64,000 bases of DNA, taken from positions 211,309 through 275,308 of the forward strand of contig CAIXBB010000038.1 in the NCBI GenBank assembly GCA_903917565.1. The letters are read 5' to 3'. The notes under the pieces were generated by a model. It was not told the origin of the DNA. It saw only the letters and a list, made by a program, of their open reading frames with translations, and made no database searches. The stretch is from an uncultured cyanobacterium. Lineage in GTDB: Bacteria; Cyanobacteriota; Cyanobacteriia; PCC-6307; Cyanobiaceae. A program made the position numbers and the translations under genes. This document shows, piece after piece, positions 35,127 to 45,984 of this stretch; position 1 is the stretch's first letter; every line of letters begins with the position of its first letter.

Positions 35127-35864
35127 TCATGGTCCCGCAGGCTGCCGGAGGGCCAGGGCCTCCAGATCCAGACCCCACAGCTGGGCGGCGCCCTGCTCCA
35201 CCAGCTTCGGGCCCCTCAGCGCCCCCAGTCCGGCGCCGCTGGCGATCCAGTCGGGGGACCCGGCCGGGAGCCACTGACGCAGGCGTTCCACGCTGCGGAG
35301 CTGGCGTCCCCAGTGAAAGGTGCCCCGCTGGCGCAGGGGAGAGACCCGGGCCGGTGCCACCGGAACCAGCAGTCGGCCGCAGAACAGCCCGTCCTGGCCC
35401 GCGCCCCCCACCGGGGAGACATGCACGACACAGGCCCCCGGGGAGGGCCCGGGCGTCCAGAGCATCCGCACGTCAGCTCCGAGCCGGTGCTCGCTGGCGA
35501 AGCTGTGCAGGGGAGTCACACCGGGCAGGAGATAGGCCTCCTGCTCCTGCACCAGAACCGGCCATCCCAGAGCCTGCTGCAGGCGGCGGCAGCGGCCATG
35601 GCCGTCGCGGCCGGTGAGCAGGATCCAGGCCCGGGCCTCTTGGCTCTCACCAGTCCGATGGCGGGGGCGGTCGGCCAGGAACCGCAGGTTGGCCCTGGTG
35701 AAGGCGGGGCAGTCGATGAGGAGGTCGGCGCCGGCGGCCTCAAGCAGCCAGGCGCTGCCCCCCTGGCTCTCCCGACTGGGCGCGAACAGCCACAACCCCG
35801 GACCCACCCGCAGGGGCGGTCGGCCTTCTTCGGACGGCAGCAGGGAGGCGTCGGCTGTGGCCAT
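35127..35864 (-). CDS. Metallo-beta-lactamase-fold protein with degenerate metal site
   Basis: This 245-residue protein has the strand order of the MBL fold: LWLFAPSRESQGGSAWLLEA, then ADLLIDCPAFTRANLRFL. At the place of the usual H-x-H-x-D-H motif it reads WILLTGRDGHGRCRRLQQAL, with only one histidine. A later conserved-looking segment is WTPGPSPGACVVHV, and the C-terminal part is GLFCGRLLVPV. It is therefore probably not a classic di-zinc hydrolase. Such degenerate MBL proteins are known in cyanobacteria, some near ferredoxin domains. The ATG at 35864 is preferred over the long open frame upstream. It diverges from glgX. Confidence 0.78.
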   Translation of the reverse strand: MATADASLLPSEEGRPPLRVGPGLWLFAPSRESQGGSAWLLEAAGADLLIDCPAFTRANLRFLADRPRHRTGESQEARAWILLTGRDGHGRCRRLQQALGWPVLVQEQEAYLLPGVTPLHSFASEHRLGADVRMLWTPGPSPGACVVHVSPVGGAGQDGLFCGRLLVPVAPARVSPLRQRGTFHWGRQLRSVERLRQWLPAGSPDWIASGAGLGALRGPKLVEQGAAQLWGLDLEALALRQPAGP

Positions 35865-35948
35865 GGCCCCATTGAACCCCCGGAGGCAGGGTCTGGAGGC
35901 AGCGTCCGGGGGCCCGACGTACCCTTGGGGGCAACCCAGGCCAGTGTT

Positions 35949-38106
<2,158 letters not shown>

Positions 38107-38222
38107 GGCAGTACAGAAGTACTGGAGCTGGTTCCCTGGAACCGGCTGCAGCATTATGACCTGCACCGACCTATCCAGATCGGCCGGCCAACAGGACGAC
38201 CACCACCGGAGCGCCTCCAGGT

Positions 38223-39662
38223 TTGACCTCCCCCACGCCGTCCACCCCGCCGCCGTCAGCGCCCAACCTGCCGACGGATGCCGTGGATACGGCGGACCTT
38301 CCATCCGGTGAGCGCCGCCGGGTGCTCCTGGCCTACGGCATGGGGGACGCCGGCACGGGGATGGCCGCCTCCCTGATCGGCTTCTATCTGTTCATTTTCT
38401 ACACCTCGGCGGCGGGGCTGCCCGCCTGGATGGCCGGCCTGGTGCTGATGACGGCCAGGCTCTGGGATGCCATCAACGACCCGATCGTGGGCTGGCTGAG
38501 CGACAAGACGCGTTCGCCCTGGGGGCCCCGGCTGCCCTGGATCCTCGGCAGCGCCGTGCCGCTCGGCTTCGCCATGGCCCTGATGTGGTGGCTGCCACCG
38601 GGAGGTCTCTGGGTCAGGTTCGCCGTGTTCGTGGCCATCTCGATGGTGGCCAACAGCCTCTACACCTGCGTCAACCTTCCCTACTCCGCCCTGGCGGCGG
38701 AACTCACCACCAGCGTCAACCTGCGCACCCGCCTCAACAGCGCCCGCTTCACCGGTTCGATCATCGCCGGCCTGGTGGGCATCGTGCTGGGGGGCTTACT
38801 GCTCAAGGATCACCAGAACCCCGACAGCTACCTGCAGGTGGGGATCTTCTCAGGGGTGCTCATCACCTGCACCACCCTGCTCTGCGGATGGGGCATCGCC
38901 CCGGCCGCGCGGAACTGCCAACGGCCCACAAGCCAGCGGGGCACCACCCGGCGGCTCCTGGCCCGGGTGGGCAGCAACGGGCGCTTCCAGATGGTGCTTG
39001 GCCTCTACCTGCTGCTCTGGTGCGCCCTGCAGATCATGCAGACGGCGGCGCTGATCTATCTGCCGGTGGTGATGCGGCTGCCGGAAGGCTGGAGCAACTG
39101 GATCCTGCTGCCTTTCCAGATCAGCACCCTGGTCGGGCTCCAGCTCTGGACCGCCATCGCCCGCCAGCGCGGTCGCCTCACGGCCCTGCACTGGGGCACC
39201 GCCCTCTGGATCGTCGCCTGTCTGATGGCCATGGTGCTGGTGCCGCTCGATGCCAGCATCGATCCGACCGCCTCGGCAGGGAATCTGGTGCGCCTCTGTG
39301 CCCTGGTGGTCACGATCCTGATCGTGGGCCTGGGGGCCTCCACCGCCTACCTGATCCCCTGGGCCCTGCTGCCGGATGCCATCGATGCTGATCCAGAAAA
39401 GCCCGCTGGCCTCTACAGCGCCTGGATGGTGTTCACCCAGAAGATCTGCATCAGCCTGGCCCTCTTCTTCTTCGGCAATCTGATGAGCCTCAGCGGCTAC
39501 CAGGCGGCCCGGGGAATCCTGCAACCCGACAGCGCCCTGCTGGCGATCAGGATGTGCATGGGCCTGATCCCGGCGGTGCTGGTGCTGCTGGGCCTCGTGG
39601 TGATGCGGCGCTGGCCGGAACGGGGCCGTCACCCGGAGACCCTGACGGCCTCCGCACCATGA
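38223..39662 (+). CDS. GPH-type MFS sodium/sugar symporter homologue
   Basis: This 479-residue protein has about twelve membrane segments and the glycoside-pentoside-hexuronide (GPH) motifs. These are LAYGMGDAGTGMAASLIGFY, AGLVLMTARLWDAINDPIVG and WLSDKTRSPWGPRLPWILGS. The last two, containing R-x-x-D-A-x-x-D-P and S-D-K-T-R-S-x-x-G-R, define the MelB group. It probably moves a solute with a cation, but the substrate is unknown. The start is a TTG at 38223 giving a proline-rich lead, so it is uncertain. It overlaps the MlaE gene by 4 bases (ATGA) and begins the plus-strand run to plsY. Confidence 0.85.
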   Translation: MTSPTPSTPPPSAPNLPTDAVDTADLPSGERRRVLLAYGMGDAGTGMAASLIGFYLFIFYTSAAGLPAWMAGLVLMTARLWDAINDPIVGWLSDKTRSPWGPRLPWILGSAVPLGFAMALMWWLPPGGLWVRFAVFVAISMVANSLYTCVNLPYSALAAELTTSVNLRTRLNSARFTGSIIAGLVGIVLGGLLLKDHQNPDSYLQVGIFSGVLITCTTLLCGWGIAPAARNCQRPTSQRGTTRRLLARVGSNGRFQMVLGLYLLLWCALQIMQTAALIYLPVVMRLPEGWSNWILLPFQISTLVGLQLWTAIARQRGRLTALHWGTALWIVACLMAMVLVPLDASIDPTASAGNLVRLCALVVTILIVGLGASTAYLIPWALLPDAIDADPEKPAGLYSAWMVFTQKICISLALFFFGNLMSLSGYQAARGILQPDSALLAIRMCMGLIPAVLVLLGLVVMRRWPERGRHPETLTASAP

Positions 39663-40408
39663 AGCCACCGCGCTGGCTGCAGCGACTGGGCGCCAGCATG
39701 ATGATCGGCGGCCAGGCCGTGAGCGCCATTGCCCGCGGCCGCGTCGGCACGGTGGACCTGATCCAGGAGCTGCTGGAGGCAGGTCCGGGCAGCTTCCTGA
39801 TCGTCTTCATCACGGCTCTGGCCGCCGGTACGGTGTTCAACATCCAGGTGGCGGCGGAACTCTCCAAACAGGGGGCCAGCTCCGCCGTGGGAGGGCTGCT
39901 GGCCCTCGGCCTCTCGCGGGAGATCGCGCCGCTGCTCATCGCCACCCTGCTCACCGGCAAGGTGGCCACGGCCTATGCCGCCCAGCTGGGCACCATGAAG
40001 GTGACCGAGCAGATCGATGCCATCACGATGCTGCGTACCGACCCGGTGGAGTACCTGGTGGTGCCACGGGTGCTGGCGATGGTGGTGATGGCCCCCGTGC
40101 AGTGCTTGCTCTTCTTCTGGATGGCGATCTGGTCGGGCCAGGTGAGCAGCACCCTCCTCTACAGCATTCCACCGACGGTCTTCTGGAACTCGGTGCGGGT
40201 CTGGATGAAACCCGACGACCTCCCCTCGATGCTGCTGAAGGCCGTGGTGTTCGGTCTGATGATCGCCGTGATCGCCTGCGGCTGGGGGCTCACCACCCGC
40301 GGGGGTCCCAAGGAGGTGGGCACCAGCACCACGGGCGCCGTGGTCATGATTCTCGTCTGCGTCGCCCTGGTGGACGTCCTGCTCACCCAGTTGCTGTTCG
40401 GCAAATGA
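39659..40408 (+). CDS. MlaE family ABC-type lipid transport permease
   Basis: This 249-residue protein has five or six hydrophobic segments and the MlaE/YrbE signature. This is seen in LIVFITALAAGTVFNIQVAA, then SREIAPLLIATLLTGKVATA, YAAQLGTMKVTEQIDAITML and RVLAMVVMAPVQ. It is the membrane subunit of Mla/TGD-type importers that move lipids between envelope membranes, or to thylakoids in plastids. No ATPase (MlaF) or MCE (MlaD) gene lies next to it in this window, so partners must be elsewhere. It is coupled by ATGA overlaps to both neighbours. Confidence 0.93.
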   Translation: MKPPRWLQRLGASMMIGGQAVSAIARGRVGTVDLIQELLEAGPGSFLIVFITALAAGTVFNIQVAAELSKQGASSAVGGLLALGLSREIAPLLIATLLTGKVATAYAAQLGTMKVTEQIDAITMLRTDPVEYLVVPRVLAMVVMAPVQCLLFFWMAIWSGQVSSTLLYSIPPTVFWNSVRVWMKPDDLPSMLLKAVVFGLMIAVIACGWGLTTRGGPKEVGTSTTGAVVMILVCVALVDVLLTQLLFGK

Positions 40409-40863
40409 CCACCGATCCATCCCCGACCCCCGCCCCTTCGGCAGACGAGGTGGTTCTCCGCCCCCGCTTCTGGGTGCCGCTCGGAGTGCTGCTGCTGGCG
40501 GCCGCCTCCCTGGCGCTGCGGCCGCTCTGGGGTGGCGCTCTCTGGCTGGCCCTTGCTACAGGCCTGATGGGCCTCTTCCTGCTGCTGCAGACGGCCCTGC
40601 TGCGATTGCGCTTCGCGCCGGAGGCCCTGCTGGTGTCCCGCCGCGACACCGTGATCCGCCGCTTCCCCTACGACGCCTGGATCGGCTGGCGGGTCTGGTG
40701 GCCGGCCCTGCCGGTGCTGTTCTATTTCCGGGAGGAGAAGAGCGTCCATCTGCTGCCGATGCTGTTCGACGCCACGGCCCTGAGGGAGCAGCTGGTCCAG
40801 CGCCTGCCGCCCACTTTCGGTGAGCCACCCCCTCCTGACCCAGCCTCCCGCGACCTCGCCTGA
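40405..40863 (+). CDS. DUF3119 family membrane protein
   Basis: This 152-residue protein has two hydrophobic helices at about residues 23-42 and 44-68. A soluble C-terminal domain follows with the DUF3119-like sequence [20 protein letters not shown] and a WIGWRVWWPALPVLFYFREE segment. It overlaps the MlaE gene by 4 bases and is probably translated with it. DUF3119 beside MlaE is a recurrent cyanobacterial pair as I recall, and a role in lipid handling is inference. Two dozen proline-rich residues close each end. Confidence 0.83.
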   Translation: MTTDPSPTPAPSADEVVLRPRFWVPLGVLLLAAASLALRPLWGGALWLALATGLMGLFLLLQTALLRLRFAPEALLVSRRDTVIRRFPYDAWIGWRVWWPALPVLFYFREEKSVHLLPMLFDATALREQLVQRLPPTFGEPPPPDPASRDLA

Positions 40864-40893
40864 GTCCCCCGCTGACTTGCTTCCCTTCCTGCC

Positions 40894-41832
40894 ATGAGCG
40901 ACCAACCCGAACCACCCAGCACCGATCCAGCGGAAGCCGCCCCCCGGGAGGCCCCCTCAGGCGATGGGGAACTGATCGCCCTGGCCCTGACGGAACTGAG
41001 CCAGCGCCGCGCTGAACTCCTGGCGGAGATCAGCCAGCTGGAGGCCCGCCGGGAACAGATCAACCAGGAGATCGCCGGCAACTTCGCCGGCCAGTCCGAT
41101 GCGATCGCCCGGCGGCTCAAGGGTTTTCAGGAGTACCTGGTGGGGGCCCTGCAGGATCTGGCCGCCGCGGCGGAGCAGATGGAGCTGGTGGTCCAGCCGC
41201 TGATGGTCCAGCCCTCCCCCCTCGACCAGCCATCACCCGGCCTTGAGAGCGGCGACACCCGGGGGGCCGCCGTGGCCCCCGCCGCCGCCGGCCTGTTCAG
41301 CGACGATGCGGACCTGATCCGGGAACGGTTGGGCCAGTTCGGCGGTCAGCCCGATTTCTACGCCGATCCCTGGAAACTGCGCCGCACCCTGGAGCCCTCG
41401 GCCGCCACCAGGTTGGAGGACTGGTTCCTTTCCCAGGGGGGTCGGGGCGCCCAGGCCAGTGGCGGCAGCCGTAGCCGCAATGCCCTGGCGGCTGCGGCGG
41501 CGATCGCGATCCTGGGAGAGCTCTACGGCGAGCGCTTCCAGACCCTTGTGCTGGCCAGCCAGCCGGAGCGGCTGGGGGAATGGCGACGGGGATTGCAGGA
41601 CTGCCTGGGACTGAGCCGTGACGACTTCGGCCCCGCCAGCGGCATCGTGCTGTTCGAGCGACCCGACGCCCTGATCGAGCGGGCCGACCGGCTCGAAGAA
41701 CGGGGGGAGCTGCCCTTCATCGTGATCGATGCGGCCGAGCAGGTGGTCGAGATTCCGATCCTGCAGTTCCCCCTCTGGCTGGCCTTCGCGGCCGGCCCTG
41801 GAGAGATCGACGCCGAAGCCGATCTCTACTGA
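40894..41832 (+). CDS. DUF3086 family coiled-coil protein
   Basis: This 312-residue soluble protein has an acidic, proline-rich N-terminus. A coiled coil follows at about residues 26-60 (LTELSQRRAELLAEISQLEA). The characteristic DUF3086 core starts near residue 130 with a FSDDADLIRERL segment. It includes YADPWKLRRTLEPS, EDWFLSQGGRGAQASGGSRS, RNALAAAAAIAILGELYGER and VIVD-like strands near the end (PFIVIDAAEQVVEIPILQFP). Function is unknown. It lies 30 bases after the DUF3119 gene and 42 bases before plsY, inside a co-oriented run. Confidence 0.85.
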   Translation: MSDQPEPPSTDPAEAAPREAPSGDGELIALALTELSQRRAELLAEISQLEARREQINQEIAGNFAGQSDAIARRLKGFQEYLVGALQDLAAAAEQMELVVQPLMVQPSPLDQPSPGLESGDTRGAAVAPAAAGLFSDDADLIRERLGQFGGQPDFYADPWKLRRTLEPSAATRLEDWFLSQGGRGAQASGGSRSRNALAAAAAIAILGELYGERFQTLVLASQPERLGEWRRGLQDCLGLSRDDFGPASGIVLFERPDALIERADRLEERGELPFIVIDAAEQVVEIPILQFPLWLAFAAGPGEIDAEADLY

Positions 41833-41874
41833 CCCTCCAGAACCGGTCGGCCCGCCCACCCCCTTCCTCCTCCC

Positions 41875-42513
41875 ATGGCCTTCCTTCCCGATCTGCTCCT
41901 GCTGCCGGCGGGCTATCTGCTGGGCTCGATCCCCTTCGGTTGGCTGGCGGGCCGCTGGCTCGCCGGCATCGACCTTCGCCAGGAAGGCTCCGGCTCCACC
42001 GGCGCCACCAACGTGCTGCGGGTGCTGGGCAAAGGTCCGGCGCTGGCGGTGTTCCTGCTCGACGTGCTCAAGGGCACGGCTGCCGTGCTGCTGGCCAAGG
42101 CGGTGCTGCAACCCCTCGGGGAGTTCAGCACCGCCAGCGACTGGGTGGTGGTGGCGGCGGGCCTGGCGGCCCTGGCTGGCCACATCTGGCCGGTGTGGCT
42201 GGGCTGGAAAGGTGGCAAGGCGGTGGCCACCGGCCTGGGCATGCTGCTGGGCCTGACCTGGCCGGTGGGACTGGCCTGTTTCGGCATCTTCCTGACCACC
42301 TTGAGCCTCAGCCGGATCGTGTCGCTCTCCAGCGTGGTGGCGGCCCTGTCCCTGCCGTTGCTGATGCTGGGCTCCTTCGGCGCCTCCGGCCTGCGGCCGG
42401 CCTACCTGAGCCTGGCCTTGCTCACCACGGCACTGGTGCTCTGGCGGCACCGCAGCAACCTGCAGCGGCTGATGGCCGGCACCGAACCAAAGCTGGGGGC
42501 CGGCCGCAGCTGA
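41875..42513 (+). CDS. plsY: Acyl-phosphate glycerol-3-phosphate acyltransferase
   Basis: This 212-residue membrane enzyme transfers the acyl group from acyl-phosphate to glycerol-3-phosphate, the first committed step of phospholipid synthesis. The PlsY loops are clear: AGYLLGSIPFGWLAGRWLAG, then GSGSTGATNVLRVLGKGPAL, VLKGTAAVLLA and GHIWPVWLGWKGGKAVATGL. A last conserved region is LSRIVSLSSVVAALSLP. Five to seven membrane helices are predicted from hydrophobicity. It converges with proC, 34 bases apart. Confidence 0.96.
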   Translation: MAFLPDLLLLPAGYLLGSIPFGWLAGRWLAGIDLRQEGSGSTGATNVLRVLGKGPALAVFLLDVLKGTAAVLLAKAVLQPLGEFSTASDWVVVAAGLAALAGHIWPVWLGWKGGKAVATGLGMLLGLTWPVGLACFGIFLTTLSLSRIVSLSSVVAALSLPLLMLGSFGASGLRPAYLSLALLTTALVLWRHRSNLQRLMAGTEPKLGAGRS

Positions 42514-42547
42514 ACGGGGCCGGGTCGCGGAGCGGGCCTGGGGCGAT

Positions 42548-43378
42548 TCAGGCCAGCTGGCGACTGCGCTCCGCCGCGGCCAGCACGGCTTCGATCAGGG
42601 CCGAACGCAGTCCGGCCCGCTCCAGCTCCCGCAGGCCGGCGGCCGTGGTGCCGGCGGGGCTGGTCACCATGTCCTTGAGCTCGCCGGGGTGCAGCTCCTG
42701 TCCTTGCAGCAGGGCCGCCGTGCCCGCCATGGTGCGGTGGGCCAGGTGCATGGCCAGGGGCCGGGGCAACCCCGCCGCCACTGCCCCATCGGCCATGGAT
42801 TCGGCCACCAGGGCCAGGAAGGCTGGACCGGAGGAGGTGAGGGCCAGGAAGGGGTCGAGCTGTGGCTCGGGCAGATCGAGCACCTCCCCCACCTGGGCGA
42901 ACAGCTGGCGCACCTCCTCGCGGCGGTTCTCGCCGACGCCCTCACCCCAGCTCAGACCCGTAAGGCCGGCCCGCACCAGGGCCGGGGTGTTGGGAACGGC
43001 CCGCACGCAGGCCCGCCCAGGGAACAGCGCTTGAAGCCGCCGCAGCGGCACCCCCGCCAGCACGGAGATCAGCAGGGGCACGCGGCCGGGTGGTGCCGCC
43101 GCCAGGGCCGCCACGGTTCCTGCCGCCGCTGCGGGGGCGACCGCTTCGATCTGCTGGGGCTTGACCGCCAGCAGCACCACCGAGGCGGCCCAGGCCTCCT
43201 CGGCCTCGGTCGAGACCTGGATGCCAAGCTCCTCGGCCAGCCTGCGGGCCGAGGCCTCGGTCGCCACCGCCGCGCTGACATCGGAACGGGCGACCAGGCC
43301 GGTGTCCAGCAGGGGCAGGAGCAGGGCCCGGGCCATCCGGCCCAGACCCACGACCCCAAAGGTGTCAGACCATGGCAT
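42548..43378 (-). CDS. proC: Pyrroline-5-carboxylate reductase
   Basis: This 276-residue NAD(P)H-dependent enzyme makes proline from pyrroline-5-carboxylate. The Rossmann start [18 protein letters not shown] is followed by [14 protein letters not shown] and [20 protein letters not shown]. The C-terminal ProC signature is [20 protein letters not shown], with the [20 protein letters not shown] motif. I chose the ATG at 43378, which overlaps the end of sepF by 14 bases. It is the last gene of the pipX-pipY-sepF-proC set. Confidence 0.95.
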   Translation of the reverse strand: MPWSDTFGVVGLGRMARALLLPLLDTGLVARSDVSAAVATEASARRLAEELGIQVSTEAEEAWAASVVLLAVKPQQIEAVAPAAAAGTVAALAAAPPGRVPLLISVLAGVPLRRLQALFPGRACVRAVPNTPALVRAGLTGLSWGEGVGENRREEVRQLFAQVGEVLDLPEPQLDPFLALTSSGPAFLALVAESMADGAVAAGLPRPLAMHLAHRTMAGTAALLQGQELHPGELKDMVTSPAGTTAAGLRELERAGLRSALIEAVLAAAERSRQLA

Positions 43379-43931
43379 CCGAACGGCCCCAGGCGGGGCT
43401 CGGGGCGGCGTCCTGCTGGTCGTCGACCGGGCCTGTGCGCCCGGAGACCACGGTGGGGGAGGCGGCATCCTCTCCACCGGCTGTGGTGACCGTGACGCAG
43501 CTGGGGGCGAACAGGAAGATGCTTTCGCCCACCCGTTCCTGGTGGCCGTCGATGGCGAAGGTGCCACCGGCCACGAAATCCACGGCGCGCTGCGCCTGAT
43601 CCGGCTCCATCATCGTGAGATTGAGGATGACGGTCTTGCGCTCCCTGAGGGCCTGAATCGCGCGGGGCATTTCGTCGAAACTTCGCGGTTCCATCAGACA
43701 CACCTCAGCCACGGCACTGGTGATCCCAGGCATGCCGATGACGTTGGTTCCGGCGAAGGGATCGTCGGTGGAAAAATCCGTGCTCAGAGCAAGGGCTCCG
43801 GTGTTTCTGGTGGCCGTGGAGGCGGCGGTGGTGGCGGTGTCGCCGGGGTCGTAGTCGAGTTCGTCGTCGAAGTCGCCATCGAGATAGTCGTCACCGGAGA
43901 CGACGGCACGCAGGCGGGAGAACAACGACAC
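43365..43931 (-). CDS. sepF: Cell division protein SepF (Cdv2)
   Basis: This 188-residue FtsZ partner begins at a GTG ([20 protein letters not shown]). The sequence of acidic residues after an amphipathic start is typical of cyanobacterial SepF. The SepF core is [40 protein letters not shown] and [20 protein letters not shown], ending [12 protein letters not shown] chose the GTG at 43931 because a GAGG ribosome-binding site lies 8 bases upstream and it gives the family N-terminus. An in-frame ATG at 43976 is the alternative. It sits between pipY and proC. Confidence 0.94.
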   Translation of the reverse strand: MSLFSRLRAVVSGDDYLDGDFDDELDYDPGDTATTAASTATRNTGALALSTDFSTDDPFAGTNVIGMPGITSAVAEVCLMEPRSFDEMPRAIQALRERKTVILNLTMMEPDQAQRAVDFVAGGTFAIDGHQERVGESIFLFAPSCVTVTTAGGEDAASPTVVSGRTGPVDDQQDAAPSPAWGRSDAMV

Positions 43932-44005
43932 GGAGTCGACCTCGGGAAGGATGCTTGGCCTTGAATAGCGTCCCATATCCGTGCCGGCAAGATCCGGGAG
44001 CCCAT

Positions 44006-44692
44006 TCATGGCTGGATTGGGCGGCTTCCGAAAAGAACACTGCCGAGGCGCACCCAGGTGCTGCCTGCTGCCACAGCGTCGCGCCAGTCCCCGCTCATCC
44101 CCATGGAGCAGTCGCTCAGCCCCAGCCCATCGGCCAGATCGCGGCACTCCCGGAACAGTTCCAGGCGGGCCTCAGGGGTGAGCCCCAACGGGGCGATGGT
44201 CATCAGTCCAAGACAACGCAGGGGCTGCAGGTGCTCCAGAACGGGCCCCAGGGCGCGCACCTCGGCGGGCTCGAAACCGGTCTTGGCCGGGTCAGGGCGG
44301 AACTTCACCTGCAGCAGGATCCCCGGGGCCAGCCCTTCCTCGGCGGCGATCCGCTGCAGCCGCTGGGCCAGGGCCAGGCTGTCGACGGAATGGATGGTGC
44401 CGAAGCGGCGCAGCACGGCGCGGGCCTTGTTGGCCTGCAGCCGGCCGATGAAATGCCAGTCGAGGTCAGGAAGATCAGCCAGGGCCTCCTGCTTGGCGAT
44501 GGCCTCCTGCAGCCGACTTTCCCCGAAGCTTCTCTGGCCAAGGGCCGCGGCGTGGCGCACCAGATCCGCCGGATGGCCCTTCGACACCGCCAGAAGCCTG
44601 GTGGTGTCGGGCAGCGCCGCCCTGACGGCCTGCAGCCTCTGCTCCAGGCTGGAATCAACCATCCCCGCCGCCGCCGGCGACGCCTCCGCCAT
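44006..44692 (-). CDS. pipY: PLP homeostasis protein PipY (YggS/COG0325)
   Basis: This 228-residue single-domain TIM-barrel protein binds pyridoxal phosphate without known enzyme activity. The lysine motif is [16 protein letters not shown]. The rest of the family signature is [32 protein letters not shown] and [14 protein letters not shown], then [10 protein letters not shown] and [17 protein letters not shown] [20 protein letters not shown]. In Synechococcus the pipX-pipY pair is co-expressed and PipY is tied to PLP balance and nitrogen regulation. Here its ATG overlaps the pipX stop by 4 bases. Confidence 0.95.
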   Translation of the reverse strand: MAEASPAAAGMVDSSLEQRLQAVRAALPDTTRLLAVSKGHPADLVRHAAALGQRSFGESRLQEAIAKQEALADLPDLDWHFIGRLQANKARAVLRRFGTIHSVDSLALAQRLQRIAAEEGLAPGILLQVKFRPDPAKTGFEPAEVRALGPVLEHLQPLRCLGLMTIAPLGLTPEARLELFRECRDLADGLGLSDCSMGMSGDWRDAVAAGSTWVRLGSVLFGSRPIQP

Positions 44693-44958
44693 CAGATGAA
44701 GGTCTGGTCAAAGAGCTGGCGCCAGCGGGCCTGGACCTCGGGCCCTTCGCGGCGGCAGCGGGCCAGGTTCTGCTCAGCCAGGTGGCGGGCGTCCATCAGG
44801 GGGATCACCTCGAAATGGGCCCCCCGCTCCTGGAGGGTGACCAGGAAGAAGATGCGCTGGGCATAGAGGGTGGCAAAGAGATCGCGGCTCTCGGCCACCG
44901 GCGCTACCCGATAGAGCATCCCAAACGTGGGGTGATTCAGATAGCGCTCCGTGCTCAC
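44692..44958 (-). CDS. pipX: PII/NtcA interaction protein PipX
   Basis: This 88-residue protein binds NtcA as co-activator when 2-oxoglutarate is high, and PII when it is low, a known cyanobacterial nitrogen switch. The Tudor-like part STERYLNHPTFGMLYRVAPV, RDLFATLYAQRIFFLVTLQE and the C-terminal helices LMDARHLAEQNLARCRREG are clear. I chose a GTG at 44958 because it gives the family length of about 89. An ATG at 44991 would add 11 residues and overlap the transporter gene. An AGGGAG sequence lies only 2 bases before the GTG, a tight spacing. It overlaps pipY by ATGA. Confidence 0.94.
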   Translation of the reverse strand: MSTERYLNHPTFGMLYRVAPVAESRDLFATLYAQRIFFLVTLQERGAHFEVIPLMDARHLAEQNLARCRREGPEVQARWRQLFDQTFI

Positions 44959-44980
44959 GACTCCCTGCAGGCTGCGGCCA

Positions 44981-45946
44981 TTAAAGGGCACCGACTTTCC
45001 AGCGCAGCGCCAGCAGCACCGCCAGGGCCAGCGCCGCCGCCAGGCTGGCGAAGGTGGGGGTGGCCGCCGGCTGATGCAGGCGGTCGGGGGGGAGCCACAT
45101 CCCGCCCCGTGCCATCAGGGCCTCGGCCCCCTGCTCGGAACGCAGCAGCACGTTGGCCAGCAGGCGCTCCCCCACCGCCAGCACCAGTCCGAGACTGGCC
45201 TTCCAGCCCAGCAGACGCAGATTCACCGCCCGGGTGGCGATCGAGCGCAGCAGGTTCTGCAGCTCCTCCTGCACCAGGGGCAGGAAGCGCAGGGACAGCA
45301 ACAGGGTGAACCCCAGGCGCTCCACGGGCCAGCCCAGGGCCCGCAAGGGGCCTAACCACCAGGAGATGGTCCAGACCAGCTCCTCGGGGGGGGTGGAGAG
45401 CAGCAGCAGATTGGCGCTGTGGATGACGGTGAACAGCAGTGTGGCGCCGTTGATGCCGAGTTCGGCGGAGCGGCGGGTCACCACCAGCGGGCCCAGCTCC
45501 AGGGGGCCCGCCGTCACCGGGCCCCAGCGCACCAGCTCCCAGGACAGGCCCGAGCGCGACGGGGCCGGCTCACCGGGCGAGCCGGGGACCAGCCGCAGCT
45601 CGCCGGGGGGGCGCTGGAGGCTGGCCGGCGCCCCCCCTCCGGCCGGCAACAGGGCGCTCAGCAGCCCCACCAGCAGCGCCAAGGCGATCAACAGCGGCAG
45701 GCTTTGCCGCCAGAGGCGCCAGGGCAGGCCGCTGACGGCGGTGATCAGCAGCAGCAGCCCCACCAGGGCCACACGCCAGAGGGGGCCAGCCAGGATCGGC
45801 GTCACCAGGAAGGCCACCGTCCAGACCAGCTTCACCCGGGGATCGAGCCGCTTCAGCCAGCTGCCGCCTCCAACGCGGTCACCGTTGCGGCCACCATCGC
45901 CGTCATCGACGTACTGACCGATCGGCAGTTGCCGCAACCAGTCCAT
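44981..45946 (-). CDS. Energy-coupling factor (ECF) transporter T component, CbiQ/EcfT family
   Basis: This 321-residue membrane protein has five to seven hydrophobic segments and the EcfT/CbiQ layout. An N-terminal SWLKRLDPRVKLVWTVAFLV motif is followed by helices, then coupling helices with the SLRFLPLVQEELQNLLRSIA region and the Ala-Arg-Gly coupling motif QGAEALMARGGM. It is the scaffold subunit that links ATPases to a vitamin- or metal-binding S component. Neither partner is in this window, so the substrate is unknown. It lies 38 bases after der and 22 bases before the pipX start. Confidence 0.88.
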   Translation of the reverse strand: MDWLRQLPIGQYVDDGDGGRNGDRVGGGSWLKRLDPRVKLVWTVAFLVTPILAGPLWRVALVGLLLLITAVSGLPWRLWRQSLPLLIALALLVGLLSALLPAGGGAPASLQRPPGELRLVPGSPGEPAPSRSGLSWELVRWGPVTAGPLELGPLVVTRRSAELGINGATLLFTVIHSANLLLLSTPPEELVWTISWWLGPLRALGWPVERLGFTLLLSLRFLPLVQEELQNLLRSIATRAVNLRLLGWKASLGLVLAVGERLLANVLLRSEQGAEALMARGGMWLPPDRLHQPAATPTFASLAAALALAVLLALRWKVGAL

Positions 45947-45984
45947 TCAGGCCAGGCCCCCCACCACCGACATCCCCATCGACC

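Noticed and set aside
35076..35948. Extension of glgX far upstream
   Set aside because: The open frame upstream is antisense to the MBL gene and lacks GlgX similarity. The enzyme starts near HPWPLG.
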